Part shown: piece after piece, positions 34,256 through 42,600 of the stretch | Position numbering within the stretch: position 1 is the first letter of the stretch | How the letters are laid out: the number at the start of each line of letters is the position of its first letter | Source: an uncultured Fenollaria sp. | GTDB taxonomy: Bacteria > Bacillota > Clostridia > Tissierellales > Peptoniphilaceae | Assembly (NCBI RefSeq): GCF_946221515.1 | Contig: NZ_CAMJVK010000002.1 | Location: 1-64,000 of the forward strand | DNA length: 64,000 bases | Direction of reading: 5' to 3' | Program-made: the position numbers and the translations under genes | The notes under the pieces: model-generated | The model's database searches: none | Told to the model about the DNA's origin: nothing | Seen by the model: the letters and a program-made list of their open reading frames with translations, nothing else

Positions 34256-35726
34256 AGTATATTTAGTAGGAGCGGGCCCTGGTGATGAGGGCCTAATTAC
34301 TGTCAAAGGCTTAAGGCTGATACAAAAGGCCGACTATATTATCTATGACAGGCTCATCAATTACAATTTACTTAATGAAAAAAAGGCAGATGCGAAGATT
34401 TTTTACGTGGGCAAAGAGGGGATGAAGTCCTCTTGGAAGCAAGAAGCAATCAATGATTTGCTACTTAAGTGCGCGAGCGAAGAGGGCAAGATTACAGTTA
34501 GGCTAAAGGGCGGTGATCCGCTTGTCTTTGGCCGCGGATCTGAAGAAGCACTCTTTTTAAAGGAGCGCGGAATTAAATCTGAGATAGTTCCTGGCATCTC
34601 CTCATCAATTGGCGGCCTTATCTACGCTGGCATACCAACAACTCACAGAGAAACGTCAAGGAGCTTTCACGTCTTTACTGGCCACACTATGGATGGCTCA
34701 GCCGAGCTTGATTGGGAGAACCTTGCTCATATGGAGGGAACTCTCATCTTTCTTATGGCTATGAGTAATATTGAGACCATAGCTGATAAACTTATCGCGG
34801 CAGGCAAAGATCCAAATACAAAGGCAGCCTTCATATATAAGGCGAGTAGATCAGATCAAAAGTCCTTCACTACTACGCTTAAGGACGCTTATGAATGCAA
34901 AACTATTAACAATATCAAAAACCCATCGGTTTTTGTCGTTGGTGACGTAGTTCAATTTGCCCATGAGATAGATTTCTTTGGAGATAGGCCGCTTAAGGAC
35001 AGGTCCTTTATTTTGCTTAGAAAAAAAGAATTCAATCAAGATTTTAAAGATTTTCTAATCGAGAATAAGGCCGAGTTCCTTGAGCTTGAGACAATTAAGT
35101 ACACGCCCATCCATGATCCTGGTTTTGACGAGGCGCTAAAAAATATCGAAGCTTATAAATATTTAATATTAACAAGCCGAAACGCAGTAGAATTCTTCTT
35201 TAAGAGGGCACTTGAGCTTGGTATAGACTTTAGAAGATTTGCAAATATTAAGATAGCCTCTATCGGTCAAAAGACTATGAAGGACATAGAGACTTATGGT
35301 TTTAAAGCGGATTACGTTTCGGAAAAATATACATCAGATGAAATGATTAAGAATATCACATCGAAGTTTGAGAAGGGCGCTAAGGTGCTTTACCCGCACT
35401 CAGACAAGGCGAAGGGCAATATAAGAGCGGCGCTTGAGGCTTACGATGTGGATGCCTTTGAAATATACAAAAACAGCGACGAAGCTTATGAGAAGATGTA
35501 TTTAGAAGATAGGGTTTATGACATATTCTTCTTCTCATCATCGGAGGCCATTAGCTTCAATAAATTTTATCCAGAGCTAATGTCAAAGGCAAGGATATAC
35601 TCAATCGGGCCATACACTACAAAGAGCATAGAGGCCATGGGCTACAAAGTATACAAAGAGGCCAAGGTGCATGACTCAGAAGGTATGATAGATTTAGTAA
35701 AAGAGGAGATTAATTATGAAGAATAG
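34248..35726 (+). CDS. cobA-hemD: fused uroporphyrinogen-III C-methyltransferase / uroporphyrinogen-III synthase
   Basis: Two-domain enzyme of 492 residues. Residues 1-245 are the SUMT methylase (V-G-A-G-P-G-D, D-R-L-I, L-K-G-G-D-P-L-V-F-G-R-G, V-P-G-I-S-S). Residues 250-492 form a U3 synthase domain (S-R-N-A-V-E-F-F, F-F-F-S-S-S-E-A). The fusion closes hydroxymethylbilane to uroporphyrinogen III and methylates it to precorrin-2. It is common in Clostridia. It overlaps both neighbours. Confidence 0.95.
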   Translation: MSKVYLVGAGPGDEGLITVKGLRLIQKADYIIYDRLINYNLLNEKKADAKIFYVGKEGMKSSWKQEAINDLLLKCASEEGKITVRLKGGDPLVFGRGSEEALFLKERGIKSEIVPGISSSIGGLIYAGIPTTHRETSRSFHVFTGHTMDGSAELDWENLAHMEGTLIFLMAMSNIETIADKLIAAGKDPNTKAAFIYKASRSDQKSFTTTLKDAYECKTINNIKNPSVFVVGDVVQFAHEIDFFGDRPLKDRSFILLRKKEFNQDFKDFLIENKAEFLELETIKYTPIHDPGFDEALKNIEAYKYLILTSRNAVEFFFKRALELGIDFRRFANIKIASIGQKTMKDIETYGFKADYVSEKYTSDEMIKNITSKFEKGAKVLYPHSDKAKGNIRAALEAYDVDAFEIYKNSDEAYEKMYLEDRVYDIFFFSSSEAISFNKFYPELMSKARIYSIGPYTTKSIEAMGYKVYKEAKVHDSEGMIDLVKEEINYEE

Positions 35727-36672
35727 AATGAGAAGACTTAGATTAAACGCAAATATTAGAGAAGTATTTGCTGAAACAGCATTAAGAAAAGAAGACCTTA
35801 TCTATCCACTTTTTGTGAAAGACGGAGTAAATGAGGTCGAAGAGATAAAGAGCCTAAAGGGACAAAAGCAATACACTGTCGATAGGCTTGACGAAGTAAT
35901 CAAAGAGCTAAAGGACTTAGGCATACGCTCAGTGATTTTATTCGGCGTGCCTGAACATAAGGATGCGTGCGGCTCAGGCGCTTATGCAAAGGACGGTGTC
36001 GTTCAAAGAGCTATCAGAAAGATTAAAGAGATTGACAAGGACTTCATCGTTATAGGTGACGTCTGCATGTGCGAGTACACTGATCACGGTCATTGCGGCA
36101 TACTTCATGGTGATTATGTTGATAACGACGAAACACTTAATTATCTAGCAAAGATAGCCGTGTCCATGGCAGAAGCAGGAGTCGATATTGTCGCTCCATC
36201 TGATATGATGGACGGACGTGTCGCAAAGATTAGAGAAGCACTTGACGAGGCGGGATACATAAACGTATCAATCATGAGCTACGCATCGAAATTTGCTTCA
36301 AACTACTACGGTCCATTTAGAGACGCGGCTGGCAGCGCACCAAGCTTTGGCGACAGAAAGCAATATCAAATGGATTATAGAAATAAAAAAGAAGCGCTTA
36401 GAGAGATACTTTCAGATGTAGATGAGGGCGCCGACATGCTTATAGTTAAGCCAGCTATGGCATATGGCGATATAATGAAGCTCGCATCAGAAGAAACAAA
36501 TTTACCTATAGTCGCTTACTCAGTTAGTGGTGAGTACGCAATGCTTTATGACGCCGTGGCAAACGGCCTTGTCAAAGAAGATATAATTATGGAGACAATG
36601 CTATCATTCAAAAGAGCGGGAGCAAATTTAATCATAACATACTTTGCTAAGTACTTAGCGGAAAGATTATAA
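35716..36672 (+). CDS. hemB: porphobilinogen synthase (delta-aminolevulinate dehydratase)
   Basis: Condenses two ALA molecules. 318 residues with the metal-site cysteines in D-V-C-M-C-E-Y-T-D-H-G-H-C-G, S-D-M-M-D-G-R, R-D-A-A-G-S-A-P, and the Schiff-base lysine in V-K-P-A-M-A-Y. The three-cysteine site suggests a zinc enzyme. It is the last tetrapyrrole gene here. No gene for making ALA (hemA/hemL) is present in the window. Confidence 0.96.
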   Translation: MKNRMRRLRLNANIREVFAETALRKEDLIYPLFVKDGVNEVEEIKSLKGQKQYTVDRLDEVIKELKDLGIRSVILFGVPEHKDACGSGAYAKDGVVQRAIRKIKEIDKDFIVIGDVCMCEYTDHGHCGILHGDYVDNDETLNYLAKIAVSMAEAGVDIVAPSDMMDGRVAKIREALDEAGYINVSIMSYASKFASNYYGPFRDAAGSAPSFGDRKQYQMDYRNKKEALREILSDVDEGADMLIVKPAMAYGDIMKLASEETNLPIVAYSVSGEYAMLYDAVANGLVKEDIIMETMLSFKRAGANLIITYFAKYLAERL

Positions 36673-37274
36673 TGGCGAAAAAGTATTACGCGGTTAAGGC
36701 AGGGCGCAAAACTGGTATCTTCGAGACATGGGACGAAGCAAAAGAGCAGGTCCATGGCTTTAAGAACGCAATATATAAATCATTTAAAACTATGGAAGAG
36801 GCAGAAAATTACATGGAGGGTGCTGAGCCCGAGGCAAGTCACGAGCTAGATGGTAAGCTCCTTGCTTATGTCGATGGCAGCTTTAGTAATATCTTAAAAA
36901 AATATTCGGCGGCAGCCATCTTCGTAAAGGACGGTGAAGTCGTTCACAAGGCCTCGGTTGCCTATGACGATAAGGATCACTTGGCGATTCGTAACGTTGC
37001 TGGCGAGATAAAGGCGTCTATGCTTGCTATTAACTATGCAATTGACGAAGGTTACGACGAGGTCCATATCTACTACGACTACGAAGGCATTCGCAGCTGG
37101 GCGATGGGCTATTGGAAGACTAATAAGGACGCGACTAAGGCTTATAAAAAATTTTTTGATGAGAAAAAAGATAAAGTAGAGGTCCATTTCCATAAGGTAG
37201 AAGCACATACTGGCGACAAATACAATGAGATGGCAGATAAACTTGCCAAGGAAGCTCTTGTAAAAAGCTCTTGA
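36672..37274 (+). CDS. rnhA: ribonuclease H1-like protein with N-terminal RNA/DNA hybrid-binding domain
   Basis: Cleaves RNA in RNA-DNA hybrids. 200 residues: the N-terminal ~45 (Y-Y-A-V-K-A-G-R-K-T-G-I-F) are the viroplasmin/RHBD domain. The catalytic domain follows with Y-V-D-G-S-F, A-G-E-I-K-A, Y-Y-D-Y-E-G and T-G-D-K-Y-N-E-M-A-D. All four acidic positions are present. It is coupled to hemB (TAATG). Confidence 0.95.
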   Translation: MAKKYYAVKAGRKTGIFETWDEAKEQVHGFKNAIYKSFKTMEEAENYMEGAEPEASHELDGKLLAYVDGSFSNILKKYSAAAIFVKDGEVVHKASVAYDDKDHLAIRNVAGEIKASMLAINYAIDEGYDEVHIYYDYEGIRSWAMGYWKTNKDATKAYKKFFDEKKDKVEVHFHKVEAHTGDKYNEMADKLAKEALVKSS

Positions 37275-37299
37275 CATTTATATGTCCATAGTATATAAT
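37271..37299 (+). promoter_or_regulatory. consensus promoter
   Basis: TTGACA at 37271-37276 and TATAAT at 37294-37299, 17 bp apart, drive the XRE-ImmA-C39 genes. Confidence 0.88.
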
Positions 37300-37344
37300 A
37301 AAGGCACTTGAATGACAAAGAAAATATTTTAGGAAGGTGAAGAA

Positions 37345-37722
37345 ATGGATTTTGCACAAAAATTAAAAAGATTAAGAGAAAAAGAAGGCATGACACAAAC
37401 TGATCTTGCCGAAGAACTAGGTTTATCACTTAAGACTATTTCAAGATATGAAGTCAATGGTATGAGACCTCGTAGTAGAAAAATTTATAACCAAATGGCT
37501 AATATATTTAGAGTTGACGCATCATACCTTTTGGTTGATGATGACGACTACAAGGTTCCAGTTGAGGACCAAAACTATGACATGCTTGTAAATGGCATGC
37601 TAGGCCTATTCGCAGGTGGAACACTTAGTGATGAAGACAAAAAGGCTGTAGTTGAAGCAATCACAGATGCTTACTACAAATCAAAATATCAAGGCAATAA
37701 TAATAAGGAAAGTAAAAATTAG
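37345..37722 (+). CDS. XRE-family transcriptional regulator
   Basis: 125 residues. The helix-turn-helix lies at about 5-60 (M-T-Q-T-D-L-A-E-E-L and K-T-I-S-R-Y-E-V-N), followed by an acidic linker and a short tail. It overlaps the ImmA-like gene by one base. XRE/ImmA pairs usually work as a repressor and the protease that inactivates it. Confidence 0.92.
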   Translation: MDFAQKLKRLREKEGMTQTDLAEELGLSLKTISRYEVNGMRPRSRKIYNQMANIFRVDASYLLVDDDDYKVPVEDQNYDMLVNGMLGLFAGGTLSDEDKKAVVEAITDAYYKSKYQGNNNKESKN

Positions 37723-38264
37723 TGAGCGAAAAATATTTAGATGATGCACTTGCATTGATTGAGGAGCACGGAACTAATGATCCTTACGAGATACTTGAAA
37801 ACCTCGGCGTAGTAGTCATACCCATTAACATAGGTGCGGCTTTTCTAGGCATGTTTAGGATTTTGGACGGCATTAGCTATGTGATCTACAATACTCATGC
37901 GGATGAGAACGTGATTACACAGGTCTTGGCGCATGAGCTAGGTCACTACCTTTATCACAAGGATTATGCAAGTGAGGCGGAGCTGGCAGATTTCGGCCTG
38001 TCACAGGAGTCTTCAATAATCGAAGCCCAGGCCAATACCTTTGCGGCGCATCTACTTATTGACGAAGACGAAGTTTTAAACACTATAGAGGAAGGCATGA
38101 GCTACATGGAGCTTGCTCAAAGACTGATGGTTGACGAGAACCTCCTTCTTTATAAGCTTAAGTCTATGAAGAAGAGGAGACTGAATATCAATTTAGGCGA
38201 AGTTCCTAGGAGCCAGTTCTTTCAAAATCTAGCAGAACAAGCTAAAAAATACGAAACAGACTAG
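37722..38264 (+). CDS. ImmA/IrrE-family metallopeptidase
   Basis: 180-residue zinc protease with the active-site H-E-L-G-H at residues 71-75 and a downstream acidic ligand in E-A-Q-A-N-T-F-A-A. It starts at GTG 37722, which overlaps the TAG of the XRE gene. Its likely substrate is that XRE repressor, by analogy with ImmA/ImmR of ICEBs1 and IrrE/DdrO. No integrase or other mobile gene is nearby, so this is a resident stress switch rather than an ICE module. Confidence 0.92.
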   Translation: MSEKYLDDALALIEEHGTNDPYEILENLGVVVIPINIGAAFLGMFRILDGISYVIYNTHADENVITQVLAHELGHYLYHKDYASEAELADFGLSQESSIIEAQANTFAAHLLIDEDEVLNTIEEGMSYMELAQRLMVDENLLLYKLKSMKKRRLNINLGEVPRSQFFQNLAEQAKKYETD

Positions 38265-38275
38265 TGGAGGATACT

Positions 38276-39376
38276 ATGAAAAAGAAAATATTAAGCGCAG
38301 TGGCATTACTTGTCCTAGCAAGCTTATTTTTATTTGCGTGCGATGGAGCTAAGAACGCTGCTAAATTTACTATAAAGGATCATTACACAACAGCAGGAAC
38401 TAACGGCATTTTAACGTCTTATGATATCGATGGCAAAGAATATGTCATCTTCGACCAATTCTTAGAGCTACTTAACCCAACAATACATAGAGTGGGTAAT
38501 GTTTATGAGATGGTTGACGGCGTTCCTATGCCAAAGAAGAGTGAAGATGGTTTCTATTACCTTGACGATGGCATGCTATATAGCACAGAAAAGCCGATAG
38601 AAGCAGTCAGACTTGACAGCGAAACTTATGATAAGATGGAAGACGTTAAGTTCCCTATATATTATAAGGACGATGTCATCGCTCTTGATGAGGGAGTAAA
38701 GAAAGTTAATGATACAGTTTTCTATCCACTAGAACATCTAGCTGAAGTATTTAGCTTTAAGGCTGAAAACGGCGAATTTGTTTTTGCAGAAAAAGATGAA
38801 AATGAATTAGAAGTTCTTAATCAAAAGGACTACGACTGGTATATTGACCAAAAAGAAACAGGTCAATACGCTGATAATAACTGCGGACCAAGCTGCGCTG
38901 TAATGAGCTTGTATTTTCAAAAGGGATATGACAAGGCGATCACAGCTGAAACTGCTAGAAACACTCGCGTCAATGATGGTGGATGGTGGTTTACATCAGA
39001 CGTTAGTGACTTCTTAAGTGATTCTGGTGTTAAGCACAAAATGAAGTTCTACAAGAACCCAGATAGCTTATTGACACCGCTTAGAGAAGGCAAAATCTGT
39101 ATCATCTGTATCGATTCATCGACACTTCGTTACAATCCAGATAACAATTCTCGCTTTAACAAGTACTACACAGGTGGCGGCGGTCACTTCATCATTGTCA
39201 ATGGATATAAAGTTGTAGACGGAAGACTTTATTATATAGTAAACGACCCTAACTCTTGGGGCATGAAGTATGCTGACGGCACTTACATGGGTAAGGACAG
39301 ATACTACGATGCCATCGATATAGACAAGACAGTTAGAGAATGGTCAAGAGAGTATTACATTGTAGATAATAATTAG
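38276..39376 (+). CDS. lipoprotein with C39-like cysteine peptidase domain
   Basis: 366 residues. Lipobox L-F-A-C at Cys22. An N-terminal ~150-residue region resembles copper-amine-oxidase-N-type repeats (Y-D-I-D-G-K-E-Y-V-I-F, F-Y-P-L-E-H-L-A-E-V-F). The C-terminal C39_2-like domain has N-N-C-G-P-S-C-A (catalytic Cys), G-G-G-H-F-I-I-V-N-G (His) and V-N-D-P-N (Asp). It should sit outside the membrane and cut peptides or wall-linked proteins. It starts behind GGAGG, 11 nt after the ImmA gene, so the XRE/ImmA pair may control it. Confidence 0.85.
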   Translation: MKKKILSAVALLVLASLFLFACDGAKNAAKFTIKDHYTTAGTNGILTSYDIDGKEYVIFDQFLELLNPTIHRVGNVYEMVDGVPMPKKSEDGFYYLDDGMLYSTEKPIEAVRLDSETYDKMEDVKFPIYYKDDVIALDEGVKKVNDTVFYPLEHLAEVFSFKAENGEFVFAEKDENELEVLNQKDYDWYIDQKETGQYADNNCGPSCAVMSLYFQKGYDKAITAETARNTRVNDGGWWFTSDVSDFLSDSGVKHKMKFYKNPDSLLTPLREGKICIICIDSSTLRYNPDNNSRFNKYYTGGGGHFIIVNGYKVVDGRLYYIVNDPNSWGMKYADGTYMGKDRYYDAIDIDKTVREWSREYYIVDNN

Positions 39377-39380
39377 TAAT

Positions 39381-39409
39381 AATAGACGGCTTAGGTCGTC
39401 TATTTTTTG
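39381..39409 (+). terminator. intrinsic terminator
   Basis: AATAGACG and CGTCTATT arms around a small loop, then TTTTTT. Confidence 0.9.
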
Positions 39410-39432
39410 TCTAAAAAAGGAGTGAGATAGAA

Positions 39433-40569
39433 GTGGATATACTTGATAAACTTAAAAATAGAGAAGAGATATATTATCCTATAGAAAGAAATAGAAATAT
39501 GGACGTGCGCTTTACATTGTACGACGCCTTTCTTGCGAAGAAGCGCTTCGAACGTTTTGCGCCTCTCTTCATGGAAGCCTTTGAGGAGATAGATGGGCCA
39601 TGCTATTACAAAAGCGATTTATATAAGTCAAAGCTTGGAGCTGCGCTTTACCTAAAGCTTGACTCGGAGCTAAAAGTTGCTCATAGCGTTAAGGCGAGAG
39701 GCGGTTTTAATGAGGTCATGGTCAAGGTCGAAGACGTTCTTAAGGAAAATAATATGCTAGATAAATTTGATGATTTAAGTCTTGACGATATAAGAAAGAT
39801 TATGGCGGCATATACAATCGAAGTGAGCTCAACTGGCAACTTGGGTCTATCCATAGGCTTATGCGCCAAGGCCTTTGGCTTTAAAGCCAAGGTTCATATG
39901 AGCCGTGACGCAAAGGACTGGAAGAAAAAATTACTTAGAGAAGCTGGCGCAGAAGTTATTGAATACGATAGCGACTATACATACGCAGTCAAGATGGGTA
40001 GGTTGAGCGCCGAGCAAAACCCTATGAGCTACTTCGTTGACGACGAGATGAGTGAAATGCTCTTCCTCGGCTATGCAGCGTCCATCTTTGAAGTCGCTGA
40101 ACAACTAGCATCAAGCGGTATGAGTCCATCAGATGACGAGCCCCTTCATGTATTTTTGCCATGCGGCGTGGGCGGCGCACCTGGTGGCATTGCCTTTGCA
40201 TTAAGGAGCTTCTTCAAAGACAGCGTCCGTATATACTTTGTAGAGCCGACCGAGTACCCTTGTATGCTATATAGCTATGTTAATGGCGGGGCTGCTTCTG
40301 TTAACGATATCGGTCTCGGAGGCAAAACCATTGCCGATGGTCTTGCATGCAGCGCGCCATCAAAGCTTGTCTTTCCTATCGTTGACTCACTTATCGACGG
40401 CTTTTTCACTTTTAACGACGAGAGCATATTAAGAGCAAAGAAAGATATAGAAGAGATAGATGAAAAGGTGGTTGAAGCATCGAGCGCAGCAGCACTACTC
40501 GCATATGAAAAATTAAATAGGCCAAAGAACTCAATACTATGGATCACTGGATCAAATGTTGATAAATAG
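39433..40569 (+). CDS. dsdA: D-serine ammonia-lyase
   Basis: PLP enzyme converting D-serine to pyruvate and ammonia. 378 residues. The PLP lysine is in H-S-V-K-A-R-G-G, the ring-contact block is S-S-T-G-N-L-G-L-S, and the phosphate-binding loop is P-C-G-V-G-G-A-P-G-G. D-G-L-A-C and A-S-S-A-A-A follow. It is somewhat shorter than the ~440-residue E. coli enzyme, mainly at the N-terminus. The start is GTG at 39433 behind AAGGAG. Confidence 0.92.
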   Translation: MDILDKLKNREEIYYPIERNRNMDVRFTLYDAFLAKKRFERFAPLFMEAFEEIDGPCYYKSDLYKSKLGAALYLKLDSELKVAHSVKARGGFNEVMVKVEDVLKENNMLDKFDDLSLDDIRKIMAAYTIEVSSTGNLGLSIGLCAKAFGFKAKVHMSRDAKDWKKKLLREAGAEVIEYDSDYTYAVKMGRLSAEQNPMSYFVDDEMSEMLFLGYAASIFEVAEQLASSGMSPSDDEPLHVFLPCGVGGAPGGIAFALRSFFKDSVRIYFVEPTEYPCMLYSYVNGGAASVNDIGLGGKTIADGLACSAPSKLVFPIVDSLIDGFFTFNDESILRAKKDIEEIDEKVVEASSAAALLAYEKLNRPKNSILWITGSNVDK

Positions 40570-40580
40570 CACTTAAAGTC

Positions 40581-40609
40581 TTGAATTATAATATTGTTAG
40601 TGATATAAT
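40581..40609 (+). promoter_or_regulatory. promoter of the PII-like/antiporter operon
   Basis: TTGAAT at 40581-40586 and TATAAT at 40604-40609 with 17 bp spacing. Confidence 0.8.
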
Positions 40610-40628
40610 TAAAATTTGGAGGGATATT

Positions 40629-40967
40629 ATGAATTTATTAGTTGTAATTTTAAATGAAATGGATAAGCTCGATGAATTATTACTTGAACTTTCCAAAAAA
40701 TCAATCACAGGAGGTACTATACTTGACAGTCAAGGTATGGCCTCAACACTAGCTGGTTGGCACAAAGACATCAGTGCTTTCGGCGGACTTAGACAAATAC
40801 TTAACGGACAAAGACCATTCAACAAAACACTGCTTATGGTGCTTGACGATGAAAAGCTTGTCGTAGCAAAGGAAGTTGTTAAGACCGTTATGGGCAATAT
40901 TAACAATGAAAATACAGGAATTATGTTTACTCTTGATGTCAAGAGCGTGGAAGGATTGACTAAATAG
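40629..40967 (+). CDS. PII-like signalling protein
   Basis: 112 residues with the alternating strand-helix pattern of the PII/CutA-like ferredoxin fold: L-L-V-V-I-L-N, a helix, G-G-T-I-L-D-S-Q-G-M, then L-L-M-V-L-D-D, a helix, and I-M-F-T-L-D-V-K-S-V. The canonical PII T-loop tyrosine is not evident. It ends 1 nt before the antiporter gene, so it probably binds and regulates that transporter in response to a nucleotide or ion. The start has GGAGGG upstream. Confidence 0.7.
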   Translation: MNLLVVILNEMDKLDELLLELSKKSITGGTILDSQGMASTLAGWHKDISAFGGLRQILNGQRPFNKTLLMVLDDEKLVVAKEVVKTVMGNINNENTGIMFTLDVKSVEGLTK

Positions 40968-40968
40968 T

Positions 40969-42153
40969 ATGAATTATGAAATCTTATTACATTTAGGTAC
41001 AATCTTACTCGTTGGTTTTATAGTTTCAAAAATACTTGGCCTCTTCAAATTTCCAGAGGTAACAGGCTACTTGATAGCAGGTATACTCATAGGACCCTCG
41101 GTCTTAGGACTAATACCCGAAGAAGCAGTTAAGAACTTTGATATCATCAGTGAAGTCGCTTTAGCCTTCATCGCCTTTTCCATAGGTGCCGAGCTAAAGT
41201 TTGACGACTTAAAAAGAGTGGGCAAGGCGATATTTATAATAACTATACTAGAAGCACTAGTTGCCTTTTTCCTAGTAACTGTAGTTATGCTTTTACTTGG
41301 ACAAAGTTTCCCATTCTCACTAGCAATAGGCTCAATCGCGTGCGCAACAGCACCAGCCGCAACACTTATGGTCATCAAGCAATACAAGGCTGAAGGACCA
41401 CTAGTTAGGACACTTATTCCAGTCGTTGCACTTGATGACGGCGTTTGTATCATCGCTTTCGGTGTTGCATCAACACTTGCTCAAAACATGATACAAGGCG
41501 GAGCTTTTTCAATGATGAACATGGTTGGAAAGCCAATAATCCAAATATTTGCAGCCCTTGCTCTAGGTGTAGTAGCAGGCATCATCATGGTTAAGTCCAT
41601 GAGATTCATGAAAAACCAAGGACAAATCCAAGCTTCTTTTATAGGTGTAATCTTCTTATTAGCCGCTATATCACTACGCTTTGACCTATCAAGTCTACTT
41701 ACTATGATGGCTTTTGGTACAACAATCTGTAACACATCAAGAGAAGAAATGAAAGTCTTCAACGCAATCGAAGTTATTACTCCAGCTATCTTCCTATGCT
41801 TCTTCGTATTATCAGGAGCAGACCTTAACCTAGCAAGCTTAACAAAAGTTGGTCTACTTGGTATAGCATATGTAGTTGCTAGAGTCATAGGTAAGGCACT
41901 AGGCGCAGGCATTGGCGCAAAGATCGGCAACTTGCCAAGCAAAGTACAACAAAACCTAGGTTTCTGCCTTGTTCCTCAAGCCGGCGTTGCTATCGGTCTT
42001 TCACTAATTGCAAAGAGAATCATACCTGCACCTCATGGAGAAGTAATCAGAGACATAATACTTTCAGCTACAGTTATCTATGAATTGGTAGGACCACTAT
42101 TAACAAAGATGGCGCTACTTAGAGCTGGAGAAATCAAAAAGGAGAACTTATAA
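40969..42153 (+). CDS. CPA2-family cation:proton antiporter
   Basis: 394 residues with about 12 hydrophobic helices and no C-terminal TrkA-N/RCK domain. Motifs fit KefB/NapA-type antiporters: F-P-E-V-T-G-Y-L-I-A-G-I-L-I-G-P near the start, A-T-A-P-A-A-T-L, and V-V-A-L-D-D-G-V-C-I. It exchanges Na+ or K+ for H+. The missing cytosolic regulatory domain may be replaced by the PII-like protein encoded upstream. Confidence 0.9.
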   Translation: MNYEILLHLGTILLVGFIVSKILGLFKFPEVTGYLIAGILIGPSVLGLIPEEAVKNFDIISEVALAFIAFSIGAELKFDDLKRVGKAIFIITILEALVAFFLVTVVMLLLGQSFPFSLAIGSIACATAPAATLMVIKQYKAEGPLVRTLIPVVALDDGVCIIAFGVASTLAQNMIQGGAFSMMNMVGKPIIQIFAALALGVVAGIIMVKSMRFMKNQGQIQASFIGVIFLLAAISLRFDLSSLLTMMAFGTTICNTSREEMKVFNAIEVITPAIFLCFFVLSGADLNLASLTKVGLLGIAYVVARVIGKALGAGIGAKIGNLPSKVQQNLGFCLVPQAGVAIGLSLIAKRIIPAPHGEVIRDIILSATVIYELVGPLLTKMALLRAGEIKKENL

Positions 42154-42599
42154 TGAACATCAAAATTAAGTATTTTGAAGAGCTAAACACAACCGAACTA
42201 TATGAAATACTTAAGCTTAGACAAGCTGTTTTCGTGGTAGAACAAAACTGTCCGTATCACGATATAGACGAGTTTGATCCAGTATCAGTCCATCTTATGA
42301 TGATAGAGGGTGACGAGCTTATCGGCTACGCTAGAATCAATGAGAAGGGCACTCGCTACCCAGAAGTTTCTATCGGTCGCTTCCTTGTTAAAGAGGACGC
42401 AAGACAGAAAGGTTACGGCGATAAGCTATTCTCAAGAGCAATTGACTACATCACAGACGATATGAAAGAGGACACAATCAAGATACAAGCGCAAACATAT
42501 ATGAAAGATTATTACGCTAAGAAAGGTTTTAAAGAGATATCCGAGCCTTATCTTGAAGACGATATAGAGCATGTGGATATGCTTTACAAAAAAGATTAA
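42153..42599 (+). CDS. GNAT acetyltransferase, ElaA-like
   Basis: 148 residues. The ElaA-type N-terminus L-Y-E-I-L-K-L-R-Q-A-V-F-V-V-E-Q, a central I-G-R-F-L-V, and the acetyl-CoA loop E-D-A-R-Q-K-G-Y-G are all present. The substrate is unknown. The ATG overlaps the antiporter stop by one base. Confidence 0.9.
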   Translation: MNIKIKYFEELNTTELYEILKLRQAVFVVEQNCPYHDIDEFDPVSVHLMMIEGDELIGYARINEKGTRYPEVSIGRFLVKEDARQKGYGDKLFSRAIDYITDDMKEDTIKIQAQTYMKDYYAKKGFKEISEPYLEDDIEHVDMLYKKD

Positions 42600-42600
42600 T

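Noticed and set aside
37345..38264. XRE/ImmA pair as part of a prophage or ICE
   Set aside because: No integrase, excisionase, attachment repeats or structural genes lie nearby.
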